From the NCBI RefSeq assembly GCF_037975245.1, contig NC_092580.1, positions 15,196,001 through 15,260,000 on the forward strand: a stretch of DNA of 64,000 nt. The letters are read 5' to 3'. Every line of letters starts with the position of its first letter. The stretch's first letter is position 1. Below, piece by piece: positions 1-9,710 of this stretch. This stretch comes from Apostichopus japonicus. Lineage: Eukaryota; Echinodermata; Holothuroidea; Aspidochirotida; Stichopodidae. The notes beneath the pieces were generated by a model. That model ran no database searches. It worked only from the letters and a program-made list of their open reading frames with translations, and was not told the origin of the DNA. A program made the position numbers and the translations under genes.

Positions 1-450
1 GGCTTTCAGATCATGATTTAAAATCTTAGGCATATCACTGTACACTAACATGGATCGTTATGAACGTGACTGATTAACGAATTATACACAATTATTGATT
101 TTGAAGCTCCTCGCTAGCCTTGCTAAGCGATTTATTGGATGAATCAGTGCATTGGTAAGAATTGTCAAAGGATTTTGGCGGAGGGCTCTTTGGGGGTGAA
201 TGTTACATTGACTTGGTTAAGAAAGATAGTTTGAAGGCAACAAGGAATGTCAAAATGAATTAGTATGTCTGTCGGTTCGTCTGTATTTATTGCGCCTGCC
301 CTTTTTCCTGGTCTCTATGTCTGTTATATCAGTTCCGCGTTTGTTAGTCGTTTTGTCCGTCAGTCCGTCCGTCCGTGTCTTTCTTTTATTTAATTTATCT
401 CTCAAATCTGATGCAGTGCAGAAATATTGATTTTGTTTTCCAATATAAGA

Positions 451-607
451 CATTACTGTACATTACTGTACATTACTGTACATTACGTACATTACTGTAC
501 ATTACTGTACATTACTGTACATTACTGTACATTACGTACATTACTGTACATTACTGTACATTACTGTACATTACGTACATTACTGTACATTACTGTACAT
601 TACTGTA
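451..607. repeat. 10-bp/9-bp minisatellite (CATTACTGTA / CATTACGTA)
   Basis: Tandem array of CATTACTGTA in which a one-base-shorter unit, CATTACGTA, recurs at 481, 530 and 569. The order is three 10-mers, a 9-mer, four 10-mers, a 9-mer, three 10-mers, a 9-mer, three 10-mers. The regular spacing of the short unit suggests a higher-order unit of about 39-49 bp was itself duplicated. The open frames across it are consequences of the repeat, not genes. Confidence 0.97.
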
Positions 608-2089
608 CATTTGGTAACTCGGTGATCGTTTGGGATGTGAAATATTGCTCCACATCCACGGTTAAGTCGAAATTATCTACAAAACACTCTTAGGCCAAGG
701 TCCATAACTTTCCCCTGCGAATTCTGCAGAGTTACGCCGCCCAAGCCTGCTTTTTGCTGCGTATATTTGCGATTATCTGTTACACGAATGCAAAGTCGGA
801 AGCTTTTGAGCAATTGGCAACGACCTGATGTGAAACTTGAAGGGTTTCAACATTTTCGTTTTAGATACATAGATATTTATTCAGCCACTGATCATATAAA
901 TACAATGGAAATTGAGTAAAAACAAGAGCTCAAAAGTCAAAACGAGTACAAAACTAAAAACAGATTCAAAATATAAATGGATACCAGGATGAAAAAAGTT
1001 GCTAAGACATTAAACACACAGTGCTAAAAATACGTCAGAAACCCTAAAAATTTGTAAAACAGATATATAAATCAAGATTACGAAAGATTGTACAATATAT
1101 GGCAAAAACAGCAAGCTAATGACGTATATAGCGTAACAATCAACGAGTATGGTGCGCGTTGTATATATGTCCTCACAGCGGAAGGACAGTAACTATCAAG
1201 AAATCTCTTGGAACCCTTGAATGTAAGCAGTCTTTCCCCAGAAGGCAAGAACGTGAAATAATTTTGTGCTGGATGGACATCATCCTTTTTTATTACTGTA
1301 ACACCAAATTGTGAAGACAAATGAAAAAAAAAAGGGTACACTCGTAATTCAACACAGTGAGAATTCTCTCTTTGAAAGTGTCTAAAGGGGAAGCTCACCC
1401 TATTGAGGAGAGAAGTCAGTCTTTCCCTGAGGCAAGTGAATTTTGCAAACTCAATACAGACAGGGAAATCACCCACTCCGTTTATAACTAAATCTACATG
1501 CATCACCCTTCGGTAAGAATCACACTCACCCCTCGAAGTATAATGCACATCTTCGACACTCTGAAAAAGTGAATTCTTACTTTCGGAAATTGAGGTGTAA
1601 GTACACTTTTGTCTTTAGTTGTTTCTTTTAATTTCTATAAGGTATCAATGCGGACTTATGTTGGAGGAGAAAAACTTACTTTGTTCCTGAATGTAGATAT
1701 AACATTAAACCATTGAAACATTTTATTTAAAGGAATGTTAATGCAGGCTATGATATCACACAAAAAAAAGAAGTATATTTTCAACATATCGTAAAAGTTT
1801 CCATTGCATCGAATTGTATGTATCACTCAGTTCTTCTGAGATATTTATCATTTATCTCTGCGTGTACTCTCCTGTTTCATGAAACATATCCATTTACATT
1901 TAAAGGATATATCCGGTAGCCAAAAATATATCACTTATCTATAAGTTAAAATAAAATTCGCAATATCTTATTCCTAAGTCGATATGAATGTTTCCTATAT
2001 TTTAACCAGGAAAATCAGTCACTATTTTTTGCCTATAGCTTCACCCTTGATTCTTCGTGGCAGTTGACCATCGTAGGTGGTCTGTGATG
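608..2089. other. No supported gene; one unassigned minus-strand open frame
   Basis: Single-copy-looking AT-rich sequence. The only notable item is the minus-strand open frame at 1078-1548, listed separately. I see no tandem array, transposon end or RNA gene here. Confidence 0.5.
1078..1548 (-). CDS. Unassigned 156-codon open reading frame
   Basis: This is the longest open frame in the window that is not a simple-repeat translation. It begins MHYTSRGECDSYRR and ends CCFCHILYNLS. I recognise no domain, signal peptide or catalytic motif. A stretch near residues 100-130 (LPSGERLL... DSYCPSAVRTYI) looks faintly like the C-terminal tails of some non-LTR reverse transcriptases, but the usual WN motif is absent, so I do not assign it. 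By hand, a frame this long is only mildly unexpected in 64 kb of AT-rich DNA. It may be chance, a decayed retroelement tail or an exon fragment. Confidence 0.15.
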   Translation of the reverse strand: MHYTSRGECDSYRRVMHVDLVINGVGDFPVCIEFAKFTCLRERLTSLLNRVSFPFRHFQRENSHCVELRVYPFFFHLSSQFGVTVIKKDDVHPAQNYFTFLPSGERLLTFKGSKRFLDSYCPSAVRTYIQRAPYSLIVTLYTSLACCFCHILYNLS

Positions 2090-2162
2090 TCACAAGGGCA
2101 AATGTTCTTCAAAAGCCTTATTTTCCTATGATAATCTTTGGTTTTTATTTTATTCTTGAAAA
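2090..2162 (+). repeat. Interspersed repeat family A, copy 1, left part
   Basis: The segment starting at TGTGATGTCA matches 34646 onward (GATGTCA..GGGCAAATG.TCTTCAAAAG) and ends at ATTCTTGAA, where a MITE is inserted. The right part continues at 2585. The left border is set only by where similarity to copy 2 starts. Confidence 0.7.
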
Positions 2163-2576
2163 AAGGGGTAGTAAGCTTCAAAAAAAGTAGGGGGGGGCAC
2201 AACATTAGAGGGGCACTTTCTCATTCCACAACCCCCACTCGTAATGCTATAAACCGATACACACCGGCCATATCACGTAAATATATATGATGTGTTAGTA
2301 TGTTAGTATGCTATCAATACTATTTATTGAGATTGTTTACTGTTAACCGTGCTACAAAAAGATATGGGATGCCATATAATAAAATAGCATGTACAGACTA
2401 AAAATAAATGATTAAAATAAAATATTAAAATTAACAAAGGCTTAAGATATCCAAAAGACATTTCTTCATCAAAGGGGCACATTTGATTTACCAGTAGGGC
2501 ACATTTGCTATTTTGAAAAAAAAGTGGGGAGGGGCACGTGCCCCAGTGCCCCCCCCCCCCCGCTCCTATCCCCCTG
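2163..2576. mobile_element. hAT-like MITE, copy 1 (inserted in family A repeat)
   Basis: A 414-bp non-coding element nearly collinear with 17930-18420. Shared landmarks include GGGGCACAACAT, GCTATAAACCGATACACA, TATCAATACTATTTATTGAG, ACAAAAAGATATGGGA, AACAAAGGCTTAAGATAT and GGGGCACGTGCCCC. The ends are imperfect inverted repeats of the form CAGGGGGTAG.AGC followed by a G run and GGGGCAC. The insertion is flanked by CTTGAAAA (2155-2162) and TTTGAAAA (2577-2584), an 8-bp target duplication with one mismatch, typical of the hAT superfamily. It contains no transposase, so it depends on an autonomous relative. Confidence 0.85.
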
Positions 2577-2584
2577 TTTGAAAA

Positions 2585-2900
2585 GGTGATAGCTTCGGAA
2601 TGTTGGCTTAGCCATTTATGGTCATTGTATTAAGAATTTTATCAAACTTCAACTTTTATTTTTGTAGCATTATTATTTTCCTCTGTGAACAAGTGAGTCA
2701 ATTATCATAAGGAAATCGAAACAATTTTCAGCTGAATTTCCGTCATGACATCATTCACACTGGTTTTTGCCAGATTCAATAACAAATTATCACCCAAATT
2801 TGAAGAAAAAAAATCTAATCTTCTTCATGCTATGAGGATGCGTTTTTAATCTGAAGATGCCAAATTTTCGTTAAAGCAATCACCTTCAGACATCGCAGTA
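2585..2900 (+). repeat. Interspersed repeat family A, copy 1, right part
   Basis: Resumes the match to copy 2 after the MITE. Shared stretches include CCTCTGTG, TTTTCAGCTGAAT, the CRE-like site (here decayed to TGACATCA near 2746), GCCAGAT.CA and AACAAA..TATCAC. No open frame is conserved among the three copies, so I treat it as a non-coding interspersed repeat of unknown class. Confidence 0.75.
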
Positions 2901-3135
2901 TCCCAATAAGACCAAGTGAGGGCAAGGAGAGGTTGTTGCTTTGACCTGCTTTGTGAGCCGTCCATGGATTAATTATGATACACTGGCTTATCATTCCAAA
3001 ATTTATTCATCTGTTCTCTGTGGATAAACCACTTGACGATATGTTTGAAATGAATTGCGAGATATGAGAAAGTTATGGAAACGTTAAATTGCCGTAGTTA
3101 AAATGTGAAGATTGCCCTCTTTAAGTTTACAGAAA

Positions 3136-3500
3136 TTCATCATTTTGCTGCAAACATGATGAAATGATGGCATTCGTATGCGAGAGTAATTAATAATTTT
3201 GTTACCAAATGGTGCATTGGCGAGATTTTTCTTTATAAGAGAGAGATCAATTATATTTCATTTTGCTCCAAAAGTTGTTGAACTTATGACATTTTAAAGC
3301 GAGCGTAATTTATCACTTTGTTGCAAAATATTGCAATGAACAGATTTTGAACGGATCATTTTTGCTACAAATTGTTCAAATGATAACTTTCTGAGCGTAC
3401 TTCATCATTTTGTTGCAACATTTTAATTGGTGAGATATTATAAGTGGTGATTTTGTCATTTTCAAGCAAATTGTTGAATTCCTCACTTATAGGTTCTAGA
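3136..3500. repeat. Degenerate tandem repeat of two alternating ~50-bp units
   Basis: A motif resembling ATCATTTTGTTGCAAA recurs at about 3136, 3190, 3252, 3307, 3355, 3404 and 3452. Alternate units are followed either by ..TGATGACATT..GCGAGNGTAAT (type A) or by a shorter ..TTGGCGAGATTTT-like end (type B), giving an A-B period near 108 bp. The copies are strongly diverged, so this is an old array. Confidence 0.6.
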
Positions 3501-6430
3501 AATCAATAATTTCTCTGAAAATGTTGTTATATCTACAAAACGAACTTTTTTCCATAGAAAGTAGAGACACTCCAGATTAATTATTCGGCGAATTCATATC
3601 TCACCACGTGAAGAACACTCAATTTGGATTAGTCAGGTACAGGTGGGGTGTGTGTGTGGGGGGGGGGGGGGGGTGGGGAGGTAGATAGTCTGTGCTTAGC
3701 AATGAGAGGGCTTCGTTTTTTGCCATTGTACTATTTGTTTGTATTTATTGGTATATGAGTATTTAATAGTCCACTCAAGTTAAGATAATTCAGAAAGGTA
3801 ATCACAGTTCCCCATATAATCTATAAAACCTATCTGGTTCAGTTTTATTGGAAAAAATTGTGGATATCAACAAGTATAATGTTGCTTTTATTTTTTCAAT
3901 GATATTTTGACATGTAACATTCGTAGTAGGGATATAGTAGCATACAAGTTTTGACAAACTTGCTGCTACACATGATGAAGGCCTTATCTTACTGATAAAA
4001 GAAGAGTATTTAGAGGGGCTAATTATAGCATGACTGATAAACAGTAATCGCTGCCTCTTGGCAACACTTATAAATTCATTGAATAAAAAATAAATAAAAA
4101 ATGTTAAGGTTACATTTGGTTTATATATTTATTTTTGGCTGAGGGTGGGGCGGGGTGTATCATATCATGTTTTAATAACTGCAGAATATAATAGTAACCG
4201 TTTTTTTTTGTTATTAATTTCTTCCAGAGTAACTTTTGTATTAACATGAGCTGTACTCAGTTGCTCCTCTGTATTGGATGGCTTTTTAGTAATTTACTGC
4301 ATTGTATGTTTTATTATGCACTGTGTATTGTGCACTGTGCACTATGCACTGTGTATTGTGCACATAGAACAAACTTTTTTTCAACTTTAGATACAAACAG
4401 TGCTTAGATTAGTCATCGCTGTAACGGACAGCTGCTATTTTGTCTCCGGGAATAGAGGGAGGTGTCGTCATTGATCCCACAGAATGCTTCATTTGTCAAT
4501 TATACCTCAGTGGTTGTCTTTACTTATCCTCTGCAATTAACCTTTCATTCTTCTTGTACTTTGGGGCCATGTTTGTTAACTCGAAATGAGCAGTCAGTGA
4601 TAATAGTATAAGCTTGACAGCTTAACTCAAGGGAGATCTACGTTACCCAGGTGAAAAAACGACATTTATTTTACTTACAGACACCCAGCCCTACTATAGC
4701 TTTTAATCCTCAAGCATTAGTTTTTTTGGTTCGATGTAAATAAAATTAGTGTAGCATGAGGGTTTGTGGTGGCAACATAAACTCTGCTAGTCCTTTGAGG
4801 AAGGGAAATGAAAACAATGCAACTTTGTTTAAAGGTTAATGTCAAGGTGTTCTTCTTTTGTAAAATGTGAAATGTTTTGGAAATGATTGGCCGTACTTTC
4901 AAACTACAACGAGCAGCTGGTACGGCAGCCTGTAATGTGTGATGCAAAGGGTTTGGGGATGGGCATAAGGTGCAATGGCCATTATCAGTCGACGGGAAAA
5001 GTTTCATTCGGGGGATTTCTTACATTCAGTCGGGGAAGACTTGAAACACTTCTTAGGGTGTGCAATCCTTATTCAAACTCCCACCAAATTCGATAGTATT
5101 TGTTACCATATAACCTTGCATAGAGACTTAATTATAGACCTAGTTTATAGCCTAAAATATGCCTCCAGAACGAACCATTTGACGTCTAATTGTATATTAT
5201 TTTCGAGGAGGGGGTGTACCTATGGACCATTTATATAAAAACTTTCATCTACCTCTGGCCATTTCATAAAGGTCCATGCACCCTCCTTTGAAATCCTGCA
5301 TGCCCCACGCCACTGCGAAGACATTGCACAGAATACAGATATAACAAACCTAAATAAGCTGGCTCATTGATACAGATATAAGTAGAACTATAGTTGCCAG
5401 GCGCATTGAGAGGAAGGTGACCTCATCTTTTGATTTGGGGATTTTAAAGAGCTTATGAAGTAACGTTACTGCTATCAACGTTCTGAGAAATGCTACCTGG
5501 GCCCACCAGGGATGCCACCCGGGCGACAGGGTATTTCATATCATATACCTATTTACATCACGTTACGTGTCATTTGTAAGTTTGCCTCACAAGTTGCTAA
5601 GGTAAATGATATTGTATTGCTCCAACTTTACCTCTCTCTTTCTCTCTCTTCCCGTCCTACGGTGGAAAATAACAAGTTAAAGCAACCTTAAAAGTGTTAT
5701 TAATTGGACAACTGAAACGTGGTAACACGACGTCAAATAAGATAGGCAAACATAATCATTATCAAGATTAGATAGGTCCGGACTTGTCTACTTCAACTAA
5801 AAAGGGATCCAATAACATACTAAACATATTAAGAACATACAACAGGGCATCACCCGATTATAGCACAGTCAATAATCATATACCTGCAATGACCCCATGC
5901 ACAGAGAGTCACTTATAAAACATACCTGAGACTGGCCGCATTCCACTGCCAGTTAGCGCCACGCTGATTGTGTACAATCCAATACGTCACTAAGAACCAC
6001 AGGTAAACCAATGCCCCTTACCTGTCGTTATGAGATACTTAACTTGTTCAATGTAGTAAGGAATTCCACACGGATAATTACATACTTTTAGAACAACCTT
6101 TGTAGCTTAAAGGAAGACGAAAGCGATTGAAATGAGATCCGAACTGTTCTGATGTCATGATGGATTTTTGACACTAATATTTCGAGGCTTTACCTATACT
6201 GATGACGTCATAGTCTATGTCAACATTGAAGTAATATGTCGCATTGCACAAAAGGTGTTAATTTTATAAGGCAATCCCTCATGAGAGAGCTTTACATGTT
6301 TTAACATGCATCATTAAATATGTCACCATATATTAGATATCTATATTCAGACAATGTAACTTTCTATCATTTATATTTATTTCATTTATCGAAGAATATC
6401 TGATTGTATCAGAATTGCAGTCAAGTGTAT
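3501..6430. other. No supported gene; poly-G run, short repeats, one transposon-like end
   Basis: Contains a 16-base G run at 3658-3673, a LINE-like A-rich tail around 4080-4100 (GAATAAAAAATAAATAAAAA) and a short direct duplication of ATGCACTGTGTATTGTGCAC at 4316-4335 and 4344-4363. At 5295-5315 it has what looks like the right end of an inverted-repeat transposon (reverse complement CAGTGGCGTGGGGCATGCAG). The other end was not found. The open frames at 4717-5238 run through this repetitive DNA and show no family features. Confidence 0.5.
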
Positions 6431-6439
6431 GAATGAAGT

Positions 6440-7185
6440 ACGTTTAGCCGAGAACCAAGTACTTCGGAGTACTTGAGGTCCCGAGTACCAAGTACCGTGG
6501 TCCGAGTACTGCTTCTTAGGATCGGAGTACCAGTGTGCGAGTACAGCAGTTTAGAACTTTTTCATCCGAGTAAGACCTTTATGCATGTAACTGCTCCGTG
6601 ATGGTTATTGAAAGCAAATTATATACCAGTTAAATGTGATGACATTGCTCGGATCGTGTCACAGTTTGCCAATTGAGGTTTAGGTTTCTTCTAATATATT
6701 AGGAATGACAAAGTGGCAAGCGAACTACTTTATTTTCAACAGGGTTGTTGAACTAATAGGATTCTGCAAATCATGTTACTAATTATTCGTTAACAACATA
6801 CATCAATCATGCATACGTCATCTTTCGCAAAGCCTTTAAGTATACCATTGGTTATGCATTCCGTTACGTGTATGATACTGCTTGAGTAGAGAACCAGGAG
6901 TATAGTAAAGCCTACTATTATAGAGAGTTATATACAACGAAACGCCAAAATGGTAGTTGTTGATTCCTGTTGTACGGTCAGGTCTTTTGTTGACATGAGT
7001 ACTCGTAACTGAGCGAGTCCCAAGTACTTTAAATCGAGTACAACTAAGAGTATTTCAGCATCTGAAAAGGCGAGTGCTAAATGACGATTTCGAGCCCATC
7101 AGTATCCGAGTATTATTCACCGAATATGAGTACCGGCAAAAAGGTAATCGAGTACCGAATACTTTTCGAGTACTACAACACTCAC
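6440..7185. repeat. GAGTAC-rich interspersed element with two motif-dense arms
   Basis: GAGTAC or a close variant (AAGTAC, GAGTAT) occurs at least eight times in 6440-6560 and again repeatedly in 6990-7185, separated by about 430 bp of ordinary sequence. The right arm ends CGAGTACTACAACACTCACTGG. The GTAC core is palindromic and the two arms resemble each other, so this may be a diverged inverted- or direct-repeat transposon. I could not define clean ends or a target duplication. Confidence 0.5.
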
Positions 7186-7581
7186 TGGATTTTGAACCTG
7201 GATCTTGGTGAACAAATCCATGTTGCTGATACGTCTTATCTTACTTAGATAAAACGTATCGTACATTAAAGTAAGATACTTTGGAGTTTAAAAAATGGCA
7301 AGATCGTCTGACGTGACGCTTGATTACAAACATATTAGATTTACCCCGCCCCCACCCCACCACACCCCACCACACCCCACCCAACCCCTCAACAAAAAAG
7401 TTTATATAAGGCTTCGTGCATTATAGGGCTCTGTAGTATTGTTCTTTTCATTATTGTTTAGTCTTTTGTATTTTTTAAGAGTGCATTTGCACGTTTCTAT
7501 GTCGCTTTTTCAATGTTGTCAATTTGTCTCTTTGCCGTTTTAAATATTTCATTTTATCGCTTTAGTAATTTTATGCGTCAT
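7186..7581 (+). other. Probable LINE/SINE 3' untranslated body leading to the tail at 7582
   Basis: Contains a C-rich CCCCACCC/CACCACACC minisatellite-like stretch at 7345-7390, then T-rich sequence running directly into the conserved retroelement tail. I see no coding potential. Confidence 0.35.
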
Positions 7582-7651
7582 TGTGAAGTGCTTTGAGATC
7601 ATATTTGGATGTAAAACACTATATAATAATAAGTTATTATTATTTAACTAT
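7582..7651 (+). mobile_element. L2/V-SINE-type retroelement 3' tail
   Basis: The sequence GTGAAGTGCTTTGAGATC, then about 10 bases, then GTAAAACACTATATAA and (TAA/TTA) repeats follows the pattern of L2-clade LINE and V-SINE 3' ends (..GCGCTTTGAG..AAAGCGCTATATAA + short tandem tail). AGTG..TTT and AAAACACT can pair around the loop, as in that tail. The family pattern is recalled knowledge; the match here is by eye. Element orientation is plus; the 5' extent is unknown. Confidence 0.65.
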
Positions 7652-7659
7652 TTCTGTCA

Positions 7660-8481
7660 AAAGACGAGTCCAGACAACGTAAATCTACACAATCTACCAA
7701 GTATAAATCGGCTCGACTATTTTGCGTTTCTAAGTGCCATTAACCTACAAATTGTCTTTCCCAGACAACCGCGACAAAATACACGTCATGCCTGTTTCTT
7801 CTTATGCCAGTGCATAAGCAAAGATGTGCAAGAGGACAGTTCTATAATCCAGGTACGCATTTAGTTCTTGTCATGGCCTGGTTTGCGAAAGCTCCACGGA
7901 TGAGTTGATTTATCAGTTATTTAAAGGATGCACCGGGGAATTAGTTTTATTTTATCTGTGACACTCTTTAACTTTAAGGGAAAGCAAGCCACAAGGGATC
8001 GAGCACGAAAGACCGATACGAGGACAAGGTCCAAGTACTTTTCAATTCGTATGAAGGACAAGTAAGAAACCGAATCTACTACATACTCGACGTTAGCCTT
8101 CCATTTTGGAATCCATTCCAAGTGACCTAATATGTAAGCAATATTTAAGAATGCCATTTTATCTCAGTTTAAACTGAATTTTAAAAAAAAATGCCAACTG
8201 AATATATATCTTTATAAATGAAGTCAAACGTATGGTTCTAGTTTTGCATTTTCATACGACAATAGTATGGAACGGTAGAATGAAATCTCCAAGGCATTGA
8301 CCATTCTCCGATAGACTGTCTTAAAGGGTAACAACTTATACTGTCAAAATCTGTCGTGAAAAGAATTGATCAAACATCACAAACTTAGCTAATACTACCA
8401 AATGGCATATAGCTAATTTCTGTTTGATATGTATTTGTGACATTGACGACGATCTTTTTCTTTTTGGTATTCATAAAGTTC

Positions 8482-8483
<2 letters not shown>
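7660..8483. other. No supported gene
   Basis: AT-rich unique-looking DNA. The 78-codon minus-strand frame at 7921-8157 has no recognisable features. Confidence 0.5.
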
Positions 8484-8561
<78 letters not shown>

Positions 8562-8890
8562 GTATATATATATATATATATACATACATACACGCATACA
8601 TACATACACCCACCCACCCATACATACATACATACATATATGTATGTATGTAAATTTGTGTGCATACATACATACATACATTTATGTGCATATATATATA
8701 TATACATACATACATACATATATATATGTATGTATTTGTGTGCATATATACATACATACATTTATGTGCATATATATATTTATATGCACATTTTATTTAT
8801 GTGCATATATATATTTATATATATATATATATACATACAAACACATATGTATGTATTTGTGTGCATACATACATGCATGTATTTGTGTAT
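8484..8890. repeat. Compound microsatellite (TA)n and (CATA)n
   Basis: A long (TA)n tract passes into (CATA)n/(TATG)n blocks with GTGTGCATA spacers repeated near 8658, 8747 and 8859. All six frames are partly open, giving YIYI and HTYI peptides that are not proteins. Confidence 0.97.
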
Positions 8891-9296
8891 AGGTACTTGA
8901 TGTTTTAATACTCTTGAACATGGTTTTGGCAGAAAGCCTAGATGGGATATCACGACTAATATTGTACGACACGCGTAGTAACGATACTTGTTAATCAAGA
9001 TTTCGAGTAGTAAGCACGCTTTCAACCGTATTGATGTTCTCGAATCTTAGAAGGAGTTTTACGTGTAATAAAATCCAGGCCCGCGGCAAATAGTTATACG
9101 CTCTCTCAAATTTTCTTGAAATATTTAGCTGTTATTGGAGCTAACATCTATGCATGTGATGTCCCAAATCGGTATTTAGAACTCTCGAGTGCGATTTTTG
9201 TTTAGTTCGAGATAGTCTCATGAGTAAAGAAAACTCTTTTTGATGTCAATGACCCAGTTCTCTATGCATATTCATCGCAGCAAAACAGCTCATTTA

Positions 9297-9527
9297 CATA
9301 CACACAAACACATACAAACACACACAAACATATATATACAGATACAGATACAATGGATGATCTATATGAATGAATATATATGTATATATATATATATATA
9401 TCTATATATATATATATATTTATATATATATTTATATATATATATATACATATTTCTATATAGATAGAATACATATATATATATATATATATTCATATAT
9501 ATTTATATATATGTGTGTGTTTGGGTG
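9297..9527. repeat. Compound microsatellite (CACA/CATA)n to (TA)n
   Basis: An ACACAAACACATACAAA block, then (TA)n interrupted by TCTA and TTTA. It abuts the inverted-repeat element at 9531. Confidence 0.95.
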
Positions 9528-9530
9528 CGT

Positions 9531-9710
9531 TTGTTTTGTATTCTGACCGAGGACTTGAACAAAAGAATTTCAGGTCCTCGGTTGTGATTTCAAAAGAATC
9601 ACCACGTCCTCGGAAGAATTCTATTGTATGGGGTATTGTTAAGGTTAGGGTACGTGGATTTGAACAATGGAAAATACAATGGGGTCCTCGGTCTGAATGT
9701 AATACAAACA
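9531..9710. mobile_element. Short inverted-repeat element with CCGAGGAC ends (MITE-like)
   Basis: The left end TGTATTCTGACCGAGGAC (within 9531-9554) is mirrored by the right end GTCCTCGGTCTGAATGTAAT (9684-9703), followed by ACAAACA matching the left TTTGTTTTG. Two further GTCCTCGG copies lie inside at 9574 and 9606. Both strands are open for about 70 codons, but the open frame follows from the palindromic design. It sits exactly at the edge of a TA/GT microsatellite. No clear target duplication is visible because the flanks are both TGTGTTTG-rich. Confidence 0.7.

Noticed and set aside
8413-8908. Overlapping 65-158 codon open frames on both strands
   Set aside because: They are translations of (TA)n and (CATA)n tracts (YIYI, HTYI) with no non-repeat part.
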